Source: CAZXFH01 sp964640055
GTDB lineage: Bacteria; Fidelibacterota; UBA2242; JAFGTP01
Reading direction: 5' to 3'
DNA length: 64,000 nucleotides
Assembly (NCBI GenBank): GCA_964640055.1
Contig: CAZXFH010000014.1
Span: 3,452-67,451 of the forward strand
Below the pieces are notes generated by a model. The model saw nothing but the letters and a program-made list of their open reading frames with translations, did not search any database and was not told the origin of the DNA. Positions 26,454-35,138 of this stretch are shown here, one piece after another. Position 1 is the first letter of the stretch; each line of letters starts with the position of its first letter. The translations under genes and the position numbers were made by a program.

Positions 26454-27320
26454 TTAAGTCCCTCCCAGGATCTTGTCAATTCTTGCTTCCTGAAAATTCA
26501 ATACTTTGCCATAATAAACAGAAAGCAACTCTTTGATCCGCAGCTGAAAGTAAACGGAAAAGGCCAGGATAGCTGTCAGGGATAATACATTCATTTTGAA
26601 TTGCCAGTAGCAAAACTTGCCCAGGGCCGAGCGATATTTCTGATCGGTAAGCCCCTCAGCGGTATCGATATTATGGAACACATCACCTACGTCTATTAAG
26701 AGGCGTTTGATATGATAGGGTTCCATTTCATAATAATGGGTCAGGCGGTGAAACCAGAGACGGTTTTTTAAATCTATCCAGTGGTTTAAAAAGTGTTGTG
26801 TTTCCTGGCGGGTCCCTAAAAAAAGCAGATTGGAACAGAAAACCATATGCTGATAATAAAATTGGTCGAGGACTGCTTCAATATCAAAAATATTGTGGGT
26901 GTCCTGATAACGGGCATAGGCTTTCTGCCAGGCTTCTGACCAGGGGCTGTCGCTTAAGGTCTCCTCAACTTTCTGTATATCAGGGGGCGCTTCTACCAGA
27001 AAAAGCAAATAACTGCCTTGGCGTCCATGCAGAGCCGCTTTAATGTCTTCCAATTCATAAAAACGGCAATAGGCCCGGTAGAAATCAGCTCCCCGGCCGG
27101 ACAGATAGCCCAGCACCATGTTACTTAACCGATAAGGAAGCTGCAATAAATAATCCTCAACCGCACTGTTTTGCATGGGGAACCGCTGACAGATCGGCAA
27201 CTCCTTTAAGCGTTTCTCAAAGGCTTTGATATCGCTGGTCTGTTTCAGTTTTTTAAGTTCCGATGTATCCGGCAGAAAAGAATTAATGGCTCTTAGACGG
27301 GTGTAAATGGATGCATACAT
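26454..27320 (-). CDS. V-type ATP synthase subunit C (rotor cap)
   Basis: A 288-aa protein starting YASIYTRLRAINSFLPDTSEL. Its pattern of helices with scattered YxxR/E motifs (LYQMHMVFCS-like HMVFCSNLLF; LKNRLWFHRL) fits the subunit C/AC39 family that couples the central stalk to the c-ring. It is somewhat shorter than many homologues (about 330 aa). The call relies partly on its place between the stalk H/G gene and subunit I. Confidence 0.8.
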   Translation of the reverse strand: MYASIYTRLRAINSFLPDTSELKKLKQTSDIKAFEKRLKELPICQRFPMQNSAVEDYLLQLPYRLSNMVLGYLSGRGADFYRAYCRFYELEDIKAALHGRQGSYLLFLVEAPPDIQKVEETLSDSPWSEAWQKAYARYQDTHNIFDIEAVLDQFYYQHMVFCSNLLFLGTRQETQHFLNHWIDLKNRLWFHRLTHYYEMEPYHIKRLLIDVGDVFHNIDTAEGLTDQKYRSALGKFCYWQFKMNVLSLTAILAFSVYFQLRIKELLSVYYGKVLNFQEARIDKILGGT

Positions 27321-27641
27321 TTATTGAGCCAACAACTTGTTTATGATATCATCAATTAGTTTTTCTTTATCCGCTTTGTATTGCTGCTCAATTTTTGCTC
27401 TGGATTGCTGAAAATGTTGCTCAACCGCTTGACTTTTTTGTGTTTCGAATTCCTTTAATTTTTTATGATACCTGTCTACAACGGTGCGGGCTTTCTCTTT
27501 GGCTTGGTCAATAATGTGTTGCTGCTCTTCTTCAGCAGATTTTTTTATCTTATCGGCTTCCGCCTCGGCCTCCTTTACAATTTTCTGGGCTCGTTTCTCG
27601 ACGGATAGTATCTGTTCAATCTCTTCATTCATGATTCTCAT
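27321..27641 (-). CDS. V-type ATP synthase subunit G/H (peripheral stalk)
   Basis: About 106 aa, nearly all one charged alpha helix (KIVKEAEAEADKIKKSAEEE and onward), typical of the small subunit that pairs with E in the peripheral stalks. ATG 27641 follows GAAGGA closely; ATG 27632 is an alternative. It abuts subunit C directly and its start overlaps a 39-codon membrane ORF. Confidence 0.82.
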   Translation of the reverse strand: MRIMNEEIEQILSVEKRAQKIVKEAEAEADKIKKSAEEEQQHIIDQAKEKARTVVDRYHKKLKEFETQKSQAVEQHFQQSRAKIEQQYKADKEKLIDDIINKLLAQ

Positions 27642-27744
27642 GCTTCCTTCTGTAGCCTTTGATCTCAACTACAGCGATATAAATAATTCCTATAAAAACC
27701 AATACTCTTACCAGTATCAGAAATCCCAGTAATATTTTAGACAT
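27625..27744 (-). CDS. Small single-span membrane protein at the head of the ATPase operon
   Basis: A 39-codon frame from ATG 27744 to TGA 27625. It encodes one hydrophobic helix (ILLGFLILVRVLVFIGIIYI, residues 4-23) followed by a basic tail (EIKGYRRKHENHE), so the predicted topology is one membrane span with the tail in the cytoplasm. It overlaps the first codons of the G/H subunit gene, which suggests coupling. A purine-rich GTGGA precedes the ATG. No family is recognised. It could be an accessory ATPase subunit, comparable in position to the small AtpI/Z-like ORFs of F-type operons, but that is inference. Confidence 0.5.
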   Translation of the reverse strand: MSKILLGFLILVRVLVFIGIIYIAVVEIKGYRRKHENHE

Positions 27745-28213
27745 TAAATCCACTTTGAAAAGTAAAATAATATGCAAACAAATTCAAGAAGTTAAATTAC
27801 AATCGCTTAGACTGAGAATATCAATCCCACATATACAGTGTTTAATCAATGATTAATACCCACTCTAAACAAGAAGAAACCAAATATTATAATATAATAA
27901 ACAGACCGCCCGGGGGAAATATTGAACTTTTACCGGTATATTTTGCACCCATCATCTGTTGAAATCGACTGTTATTTCAGGTTGGCATTATCCTGACCAA
28001 AGCCTGAAGGAGCCCCTTTCCTGGGGTATTATACCATGATAATAGACTATATTTAGGGATATATTTTAATAATCAGATTAAATAGTGAACAGTCGCAACC
28101 GGTTCTCAACTCCCCGGGTTACCCTTTTCGGGTGGTCGGATTAGCAGCTTTCAAGAGCGTGGAAATTTACCGAGACCTGAGGAATTGCCGATCCTATTGA
28201 GGAAAAGATTAGT
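27745..28213. other. Intergenic region upstream of the V-ATPase operon
   Basis: About 470 bases with no coding frame that I can support. The part nearest the ATPase operon is AT-rich and probably holds its promoter. The part near the phosphoesterase gene is more GC-rich but shows no clear terminator or repeat. Confidence 0.5.
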
Positions 28214-29137
28214 TCAAGGCTTTTCAGGAACTGTCCATCCGTAGTCAACATATTGCCAGTCAAAACCATCCGGGTTAACGTCAACCACTACAACCCCTTC
28301 CTGAAACCCTTCATGGGGACCTGTCCACCAAGCGCCACTGACCGCACCCCCTGTAATAAAGTGAACATCCCGGTAAATAATTTCTTCCACAATATGTAAA
28401 TGTCCCTGGAGCACTAACTTCAGATTATAATCATTGAGAATATCAAGCACAGCCTTAGAATTCGTGACCACCATTCCCCGGGATAGAGCCGCTGTGCCAC
28501 CATGCCGCATTTGCTCAACCACAGAGACCAAGGGGATGTGCAGGGCAACCACAATGGGTTTATCAGGCGGTAGACTCTGCAAATCACGCTGCAACCAGAC
28601 TATCTGAGTGGAATCAACATATCCGTAATAGCGACGCTCCGGTGAAAAACCGATCGCATCCAGCACGATAAAATGCCATCCTTTATGGTCAAAGGAATAA
28701 TAGGTCTGGGAGCGCTGCCCACGGTTTTTATACATACGTTTCCCATATTCCGGATGGTCAGGGTTAATACCACTATCAGTATAAAGTCCAAAGACTTCAT
28801 GGTTACCCAGAGTATTATAGACCGGCATATCAAAGTTAGCACAGAGACTATCATAAAGCGCATACAGGGAATCAGCCCGACCATAGGCCTGCCCGAGAGC
28901 GTCCATGATCAAATCACCACCGGTAATAACAAAATCGGGGGCCAGCTTATTCACCCGCGTAATGGCTTTTTTAAACCCATCAGGAGCCGCTCTTTCCGGC
29001 TGAAGGTGAATATCGGTCATAAAGATAAAGCGAAAAGAATCTGCCTGTTCCCCGCATGCCAACAAGAATAAGAAGACCAGCAACAAAATTCCCCAGATTC
29101 GTCGGTTAATACAGGCTAATGAATTGCTTGCTTTCAT
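28214..29137 (-). CDS. Metallophosphoesterase lipoprotein (calcineurin-like)
   Basis: A 307-aa protein with a lipoprotein signal (lipobox FLLAC, Cys28). All calcineurin-like metal motifs are present in order: D-x-H in MTDIHL, GGDLIMD, GNHE in TLGNHEVFG, the single His in ALHIPL, and GHLH near residue 245. This is the dinuclear-metal phosphodiesterase/phosphatase fold, here anchored in the periplasm or outer membrane. The substrate is unknown; CpdA/Icc-type cyclic-nucleotide enzymes share the fold but are cytoplasmic. AAGGA precedes the ATG. Confidence 0.92.
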   Translation of the reverse strand: MKASNSLACINRRIWGILLLVFLFLLACGEQADSFRFIFMTDIHLQPERAAPDGFKKAITRVNKLAPDFVITGGDLIMDALGQAYGRADSLYALYDSLCANFDMPVYNTLGNHEVFGLYTDSGINPDHPEYGKRMYKNRGQRSQTYYSFDHKGWHFIVLDAIGFSPERRYYGYVDSTQIVWLQRDLQSLPPDKPIVVALHIPLVSVVEQMRHGGTAALSRGMVVTNSKAVLDILNDYNLKLVLQGHLHIVEEIIYRDVHFITGGAVSGAWWTGPHEGFQEGVVVVDVNPDGFDWQYVDYGWTVPEKP

Positions 29138-29530
29138 ATTAATCCTTTCTTATAATTGCATAACACCTTCATAAAATAACACAGATTAATCTCAGAAGAA
29201 ATTATAATTATTTTTGTCATTATAAAGGAAAACCGTTAACACCGTGAGGTTTATTGCGATATGTTTTTTTCGCCAACTGAAATTGGGGTTAATCAATCAT
29301 CAGTAAATATCATAATTATAGACAGTGGAAAAATCGGTCCTTCGGGTCCCCTATCAGAGGGAGTTTATTATTAATCCCTTGCATTGATAATTGTTGACAG
29401 CCGATAAGTTAGTCCTGCGGCTTAGTGTTGTATGAGTCGGATCGTTTAGTGCTCAGATAGTACTATTCTTTATTTAACCATCTAAAGATAGTTGCGAATT
29501 AAAATCGAATTGTCGTCCCATATGACCCCA
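29138..29530. other. Non-coding region between phosphoesterase gene and intron relic
   Basis: About 390 AT-rich bases with no supported frame. The part near 29138 presumably holds the promoter of the phosphoesterase gene. The part next to 29531 is the 3' exon side of the group II intron insertion. Confidence 0.5.
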
Positions 29531-30220
29531 ATCGAGTAGGAGGAGGGCTCACGCCCTCCGACCGCTCACACCACCGTATGTCCCGCAAAGGCGGGATACG
29601 GCGGTTCATACACTACCTTGAAATTCAAGTAACTTATCCAGCAATGATACCAGCGCGACCCTTGCTTCGGTCAATCACTCTCCTTCCGAACAGAAATGAC
29701 CTCGCCTGGCCGGCAGCTTTGATACACTCTGGATGACCCTTGGAGATTCCGTCTCCTCCGCTCATCACAGGGGGTGAAGCCTCTCAACTCCACTAACTGT
29801 ATCTCCACTCTCATCGAAATTCAAGACTCCTGTTCCATAGTGTATGGTCGCGCCTGCATCCCGGCACCCCGGAACTACTATACCCGCGGCTGACTTCTGA
29901 AAGTTCACCTGGCAAACTCTCAGACCTCCCCGGGTAATGCGCAACCGCCTGCACACGTATACCGGCTGCATTTACTTCCCTATCTTCCGGCAAGTACTGG
30001 ACTTTGAGTCGATTAGCCCTCTCATCCGAGATGACGGCCTCCTATGTCCCGACAAGTCGGGATTTCAGGCCCGTGCTTTGCCTGCCGCTTCCTTCAGATT
30101 CCACCTCACGATGGACACCCTTGCCGTTCAGCTAACCGTTCCCCTTGCCGGGCCGGTAGAGGACTTCCGATTACATTGTCGATAAGTCACCTCCAATTGA
30201 TTGCGCCCTGCCGGGCGCAC
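29531..30220 (-). mobile_element. Group IIC-type intron relic without ORF
   Basis: On the minus strand the element begins with the group II consensus GTGCG (at 30220) and ends at CTCGAT (AY end, 29531). Near the 3' end are a domain V-like hairpin (GAACCGCCGTA, TCCCGC/GCGGGA, CATACGGTGGTG, about 29565-29608) and a domain VI-like hairpin (GGAGGGC/GCCCTCC). The first 231 bases match the element at 50026-50504 almost base for base. The total of 690 bases is far below a full intron (about 1.9 kb), and no reverse-transcriptase sequence remains. It sits directly after the U-tract of a terminator, the target preferred by class IIC introns. Confidence 0.82.
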
Positions 30221-30221
30221 T

Positions 30222-30257
30222 AAAAAAAAGAGGCTGTCAGTTGACAGCCTCTTTTTT
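30222..30257 (-). terminator. Intrinsic terminator of the 1465-aa protein gene
   Basis: A 10-bp perfect stem GAGGCTGTCA/TGACAGCCTC with a two-base GT/AC centre, flanked by A and T runs on both sides, so it can act in either direction. On the minus strand the T run is followed by A and then the intron 5' end, meaning the intron inserted right at the end of this terminator. Confidence 0.9.
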
Positions 30258-30275
30258 ATTCTGGTTAACCGGTTT

Positions 30276-33200
30276 CTATTTCATAAAAGTCATTTTCTTG
30301 ATCTTGGAATTACCTTTATCGGTGGTCAGATGGTAAATATAGAGTCCCGAACTAACCAGACGTCCATTGCGGTCGCGACCATTCCAGGTAATCGACTTAT
30401 AACCGGCATTTTGCTTGTTACTGATTAAGGTCCGGATTTCTCTACCCATAATGTCATAAATAACCAGTTTCACAAAAGCGGCTTCGGGTAAGTCATATTT
30501 TATGGTAGTAGTTGGATTGAACGGATTCGGGTAGTTCTGATGCAGAGCAAAGGACTTCGGAATAGCCGGTCCATCATCAATGCCAACCTCAGGCATATTC
30601 ACCGTAACATTGACGGTATCCGAACTGCTGAAGGCATCCCAAGGATCATAGGCCAAAACATAGAATTTGTAGTTGCCGTTATCTTCATAACCGGGGGCAT
30701 CGAGCAGTTGGCTGGTATCAGAGGTGGTAAAGTGGTCCACTAATGTATCCACGGCGGCATCCAGCAGAAAGAATTCATAGGAAACGGCATCGCCATCAGG
30801 ATCAACGGCCTGGGTCCATTTTACCTCAATTAGAGAATCCTGGACCACATCGGCTTCCGTAATCTCATAGCCATCTGTTGGTTGCACCATCGTGAATGCT
30901 GACGGTGGTGAATTACTATTGGGTCTCTCGGTGAATTCATCAATATACAGAACCACATCCACATCTTCCGCACAGCGCATATGAATGCCTTCAATCAGAA
31001 CGGTTTCGCCTTCGACCTCACCATTACCGGTGATCCAGCCTTCGGCATCATCATTTTCGAGATCAAAACTGACCACCTGCCAATCATCCTCAGACAGTGA
31101 GACCCGGGTCCAGGGACCTTGCTCATAACCACTATCCTTAACGGAAAGCCGCATTTCTACCTCAGTATTGGTGCCTTTCACCACGAACATAATGGTTGAA
31201 GTTGTGGAGACACTGTAGGCGAAAGGATATCCGTATAATTCACGCACATACCAACCACCTTCCGTATCAGTCTTATCAATAATGGTCATTTTACCGGATT
31301 TGGTACCCCGGTAGGCGGCTTCATCAGACACCTCAAAAGTCGAAGCATCGGCTGCTGAAGTCGAACCAGACCAGTTCGGATCAAGAAAACTACCCACATC
31401 TGATTCAAAATCAGTAATGATTTGGGCAGCATCTTCCGGATGATTTGCACTAAAGGGGATCAATACTTTACCGGCATATACAGTATCGGTTACCGAAACG
31501 GTTCCACCTGGAGTTACAATATCGCTATAGGCCAGGGCAATGTGATGATCCTCCGGCAAATCTCCGGAAAGCATCACAATATTGGAATCGAGACTATCAA
31601 TTGCCGTCGGCGTAGTGGCGGTTCCAGCACTTTCATCGAGAATGGTGAAGTGGGCAACATCTGCTTCAGCAAAGGGCAGATTGAACTGGGCATATATCTG
31701 CGGCATATTATCTACCAGTACCACATCTGCATAGGTGATCTCCGGAGGTGCTGGTATATCAAACGTAAATTCCACGGTATCACTGTAAGTCTTTCCTCCA
31801 ACCGCATCCATTGCCATTACGGTGGCATAATAGGTTCCATTCATTGTCCAAGGTTCTTCTTCTTCAAGAGCAATATAAATGGATGTGTCTTGAGTGACCA
31901 AGGCTTCCTCCGGACCCTCGGGCCAGATCAAGACTTCATAGGTAACGGTATCCATATCCGGATCAATCGCTTCGGACCAGTTGGTAAATAGTGCCAGAAC
32001 TTCTTCCGCATCGATCATTACCGTATCAATATTCGGATCATCCAGCGATGTGATGACCGTACCGTCCGCCGGATTCAGGATTGTGAATGGATCCGGTGCA
32101 GAATTAAAATCCTCCATATAACGAGGCATAACCTGAGGATCATAGTATTCTCCGACCACCCCAAAAAGAGTCAAAGGCCAGGTTTTCGGTGGGGTAGCAC
32201 CATCCATATCGCCATCCTTATCTATCCGAAGGTTAAATTGGTTACTGTCTGCATCCATCAAAGTAATGGTAGCATCACTGCCTTCGGCCGGCCAGGAAAA
32301 TTCACCGGCAACCGTATCAACATCCTCGATTTTGACCAACATACCTTGATAATCGCGACTATCCAGATCAGGTACTGTGATCAAGGTCGGCTCAACAGGA
32401 TTGCCTTCACTCAGGACAATATAATTATCATCAACATAGCTGATCTGCTCAAGTCCATGGTATGCAGCCCGTTCACCAATCACCAGAATCTCATCACCTT
32501 CTTTGACAATCCCATCATTGATGAAATCCCAGTCATAAAGAGAAATGCCTGCGGTTTCATCTTGCATAAAAATAGGGGCCCCAATTGTGGTAGCGGTTAC
32601 TACACCAGTACAAGCCACAGTATCTCCGACCGGAACAGCTCTGGCAGCAGCAATATCATCCGAAGGATAGACATCCAGATACTGATCATCCCAGGATAAA
32701 CTATCAACCCATACAGTATCATTATGTGTAGCAGGGTAGGAGCCGGAAATATAAATATTTCCACTTTCAGATCCGGCGATACCAATAATTGAATATTCGG
32801 TCCATGTATCTTCAGAGATAATGGATTTTGATATTTGATCATTTCCTAATCCTTCAACGGACAATTCTACTGTACCGCCTTCCCATGCAGCTGTCTTAAT
32901 ATACATTACTAATTTATAAATGGAACCATAGGTTGCATTTACAGGACGTTTTACTCCCATACTCCATCCAGCGTCTTTAATCTGGAGGGCATTAAGTTCG
33001 CTATTTACGCTGACTGATTCCCATCCGTCAGGATCCCAGTTTGCAAGATCGGAATCATCTGCGAACCCTATGTGTAAATCATTAGTTACTGGATAGGCTG
33101 TACCCTCATCGGCCCCTGCATAGGCATAAAATAACTCAAGACGAGGATCGCCATCTATATCCATATCGACCTCGGAAATCTTCGGAACCACCAAATCTAA

Positions 33201-34673
33201 GTCTGTATCGGAGGGAGCTGCCAGATGCAGATCATTCGCTGCTACAAAGGTTACGTCTACTGAATCCGAGTTCACATCTTGACCTGTTCCCTGCCAATCG
33301 GCAAGATCCGCATAAGATGAATCCTGGTAATACACACAATTCTGATTAGAAACCAGATCATTACTATTAGATGATAAAACAGTTGAGGTAGAAACCAGAC
33401 TTATCGCAGATGATTCGGTATTACCTGTATGATTGTTGATCACGATGTTGTTTTTCAAATCCATATTGACTGGACCAGTGGATGAGTTTCCGACACCATG
33501 ACATGGATCAGCAGATGCATTGTCATTGACAACAAAGGTATTGTGATACACGCTGAAGTTTTGCGCATCATTACCGGACATATGTAAAAATCCGTAAACC
33601 GGAACGGTCTCATCAGAGGCCCCGGCATCCACCATATTATTAACCACACTGAATTCAGCACCAGCAGGATGGCTGGCAGTAACAACTCCACCAATCTTAG
33701 TTACGGACCCGGTTGTTTTCTCGACGGCTGCATGAATGACATTATTATGCACTTCAGCGGAAGGTCCCCAGGAAAGATAAATACCATAATTATATTCATA
33801 GGTGGTAGCACTTGGATAGAGATAAACTGTATTATTATTAAATACACAATCTCCGAAAATATAGGTCGATATTCCGCGGGCGCCAGTATGGATCTCATTG
33901 TCAACAACAATACCCTGGGTGTACAAATTAGTCCAATCGCCCCAGACAGCAACCCCATCGCGCCATACAGGCCGTTCAGGAGTACCGATCTGGCAATTCT
34001 CAACCGTAAAGCCTTTAATACCACCGACATCATTGGTTACTGCGCCATATTTGAAATTATCCGTTACATTATCAAGATTCTTAATAATCAGGTTCTTAAG
34101 AACAACGGTATCTGCATCGGTAGTATTGAGACCAAAAGGTACTCTGGTATCATTTGTTTCGGTGGTAACAGTAAGGTTACGACTATCGGTTCCATTATTA
34201 CTTCCGTCAAAGGTCACATAACCTTTGTCGAAACCAATCATCTGAGCGCCATTCCCCATTGAAGCACCCGGGGTCACAATCAAACACACATCCCGTCCAG
34301 TAGCAGGTTTAACAACAACATTATTGTCAACAGACAGATCTGCCATAAAAGTGAAACTCGGTTCTCTTAATGTGTCGGCATCCAATATCAGGTTAACTGT
34401 TCCTGTTACTCCGTTTACATTGATTGAATCCACGGCAATATGCAATGAATCATAACCTAAATCATGACTACCTTTAGGAATATAATAGTCACCCGCGGCA
34501 AGGGGATTGTCGCCTTTCTGCAGAACAGGTCTTGGCTTGACCAATTCTTTGGCAGCCATTCTTTCTTCCCAGTCTTCATCGGGATCAGCTTTTGGATTAG
34601 CGTTCGGATAATTCGCTAAAACCAAAGCACAAAGACTGAGTACCGCTAACATAATAATTAACACTTTTCTCAT
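30276..34673 (-). CDS. Large T9SS-exported beta-helix protein
   Basis: A 1465-aa secreted protein: signal peptide (VLIIMLAVLSLCALVLA), then a right-handed parallel beta-helix region (about residues 130-480, repeated N-N-x-I/V turns such as VFNNNTVYLY and VHNNVIHAA), a probable carbohydrate-binding-like section (about 520-650), an OB/nuclease-associated-like segment (about 660-800, ACTGVVTATTIGAPIFMQD), several Fn3-like domains, and a C-terminal T9SS type A sorting domain (FALHQNYPNPFNPTTTIKYD to the end). It is predicted to be displayed on or released from the cell surface. Substrate or partner is unknown. It is transcribed divergently from the TonB-receptor operon and has its own terminator. 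Confidence 0.9.
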   Translation of the reverse strand: MRKVLIIMLAVLSLCALVLANYPNANPKADPDEDWEERMAAKELVKPRPVLQKGDNPLAAGDYYIPKGSHDLGYDSLHIAVDSINVNGVTGTVNLILDADTLREPSFTFMADLSVDNNVVVKPATGRDVCLIVTPGASMGNGAQMIGFDKGYVTFDGSNNGTDSRNLTVTTETNDTRVPFGLNTTDADTVVLKNLIIKNLDNVTDNFKYGAVTNDVGGIKGFTVENCQIGTPERPVWRDGVAVWGDWTNLYTQGIVVDNEIHTGARGISTYIFGDCVFNNNTVYLYPSATTYEYNYGIYLSWGPSAEVHNNVIHAAVEKTTGSVTKIGGVVTASHPAGAEFSVVNNMVDAGASDETVPVYGFLHMSGNDAQNFSVYHNTFVVNDNASADPCHGVGNSSTGPVNMDLKNNIVINNHTGNTESSAISLVSTSTVLSSNSNDLVSNQNCVYYQDSSYADLADWQGTGQDVNSDSVDVTFVAANDLHLAAPSDTDLDLVVPKISEVDMDIDGDPRLELFYAYAGADEGTAYPVTNDLHIGFADDSDLANWDPDGWESVSVNSELNALQIKDAGWSMGVKRPVNATYGSIYKLVMYIKTAAWEGGTVELSVEGLGNDQISKSIISEDTWTEYSIIGIAGSESGNIYISGSYPATHNDTVWVDSLSWDDQYLDVYPSDDIAAARAVPVGDTVACTGVVTATTIGAPIFMQDETAGISLYDWDFINDGIVKEGDEILVIGERAAYHGLEQISYVDDNYIVLSEGNPVEPTLITVPDLDSRDYQGMLVKIEDVDTVAGEFSWPAEGSDATITLMDADSNQFNLRIDKDGDMDGATPPKTWPLTLFGVVGEYYDPQVMPRYMEDFNSAPDPFTILNPADGTVITSLDDPNIDTVMIDAEEVLALFTNWSEAIDPDMDTVTYEVLIWPEGPEEALVTQDTSIYIALEEEEPWTMNGTYYATVMAMDAVGGKTYSDTVEFTFDIPAPPEITYADVVLVDNMPQIYAQFNLPFAEADVAHFTILDESAGTATTPTAIDSLDSNIVMLSGDLPEDHHIALAYSDIVTPGGTVSVTDTVYAGKVLIPFSANHPEDAAQIITDFESDVGSFLDPNWSGSTSAADASTFEVSDEAAYRGTKSGKMTIIDKTDTEGGWYVRELYGYPFAYSVSTTSTIMFVVKGTNTEVEMRLSVKDSGYEQGPWTRVSLSEDDWQVVSFDLENDDAEGWITGNGEVEGETVLIEGIHMRCAEDVDVVLYIDEFTERPNSNSPPSAFTMVQPTDGYEITEADVVQDSLIEVKWTQAVDPDGDAVSYEFFLLDAAVDTLVDHFTTSDTSQLLDAPGYEDNGNYKFYVLAYDPWDAFSSSDTVNVTVNMPEVGIDDGPAIPKSFALHQNYPNPFNPTTTIKYDLPEAAFVKLVIYDIMGREIRTLISNKQNAGYKSITWNGRDRNGRLVSSGLYIYHLTTDKGNSKIKKMTFMK

Positions 34674-35138
34674 ACTTCATTCCTCCTCATGTTTTAATTT
34701 AATAAATGTGATAAATAAGCCGATCTATATTAGCTTTTGATTTTTTAGTTCTATTTAATGGTTTCCGATTCACTTTGTTAGAAATATTTTAATACATAAA
34801 TAGTGATATAGCAAGGAAAATATCATATTTTTTTATTTTATGATTCTCTTTATATAAAGCCAGTATAATTTCACTTAATCAGCTGCTAAATTTTGCTGGA
34901 AATTGATGCCAACAAAATAATATTTTGATAATCCATAATTTCCATCTATATTTAATGTTAAATAGATAACTTAACTAACTAATTATTTGATTATTACACT
35001 AAAAATTAATCTTAAAATATAATGTGCCTTTGCGAAAACCTCCAAAAGCCACTCAAAAAAAGAAAAATTAATTGCATTTATTATATCATAAAGATAAGCT
35101 GATAAGTTAAACTAACTAACCAAGAGGAGTTAGTCTTG
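34674..35138. other. Divergent promoter region with duplicated motif
   Basis: About 460 AT-rich bases between two divergent export-related transcription units. It contains two near-identical direct copies of GATAACTTAACTAACTAA (34965-34982) and GATAAGTTAAACTAACTAA (35101-35119); the second is just ahead of the Shine-Dalgarno of the TonB receptor gene. They may be operator sites. No coding frame is supported. Confidence 0.5.

Noticed and set aside
29765..30185. Short frames on both strands of the 29531-30220 element as genes
   Set aside because: They lie in structured intron sequence, are not conserved as protein between the two copies, and lack starts with ribosome-binding sites.
33669..34262. 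197-aa plus-strand frame opposite the beta-helix gene
   Set aside because: It is a shadow of repetitive beta-helix codons; no signal or family is visible.
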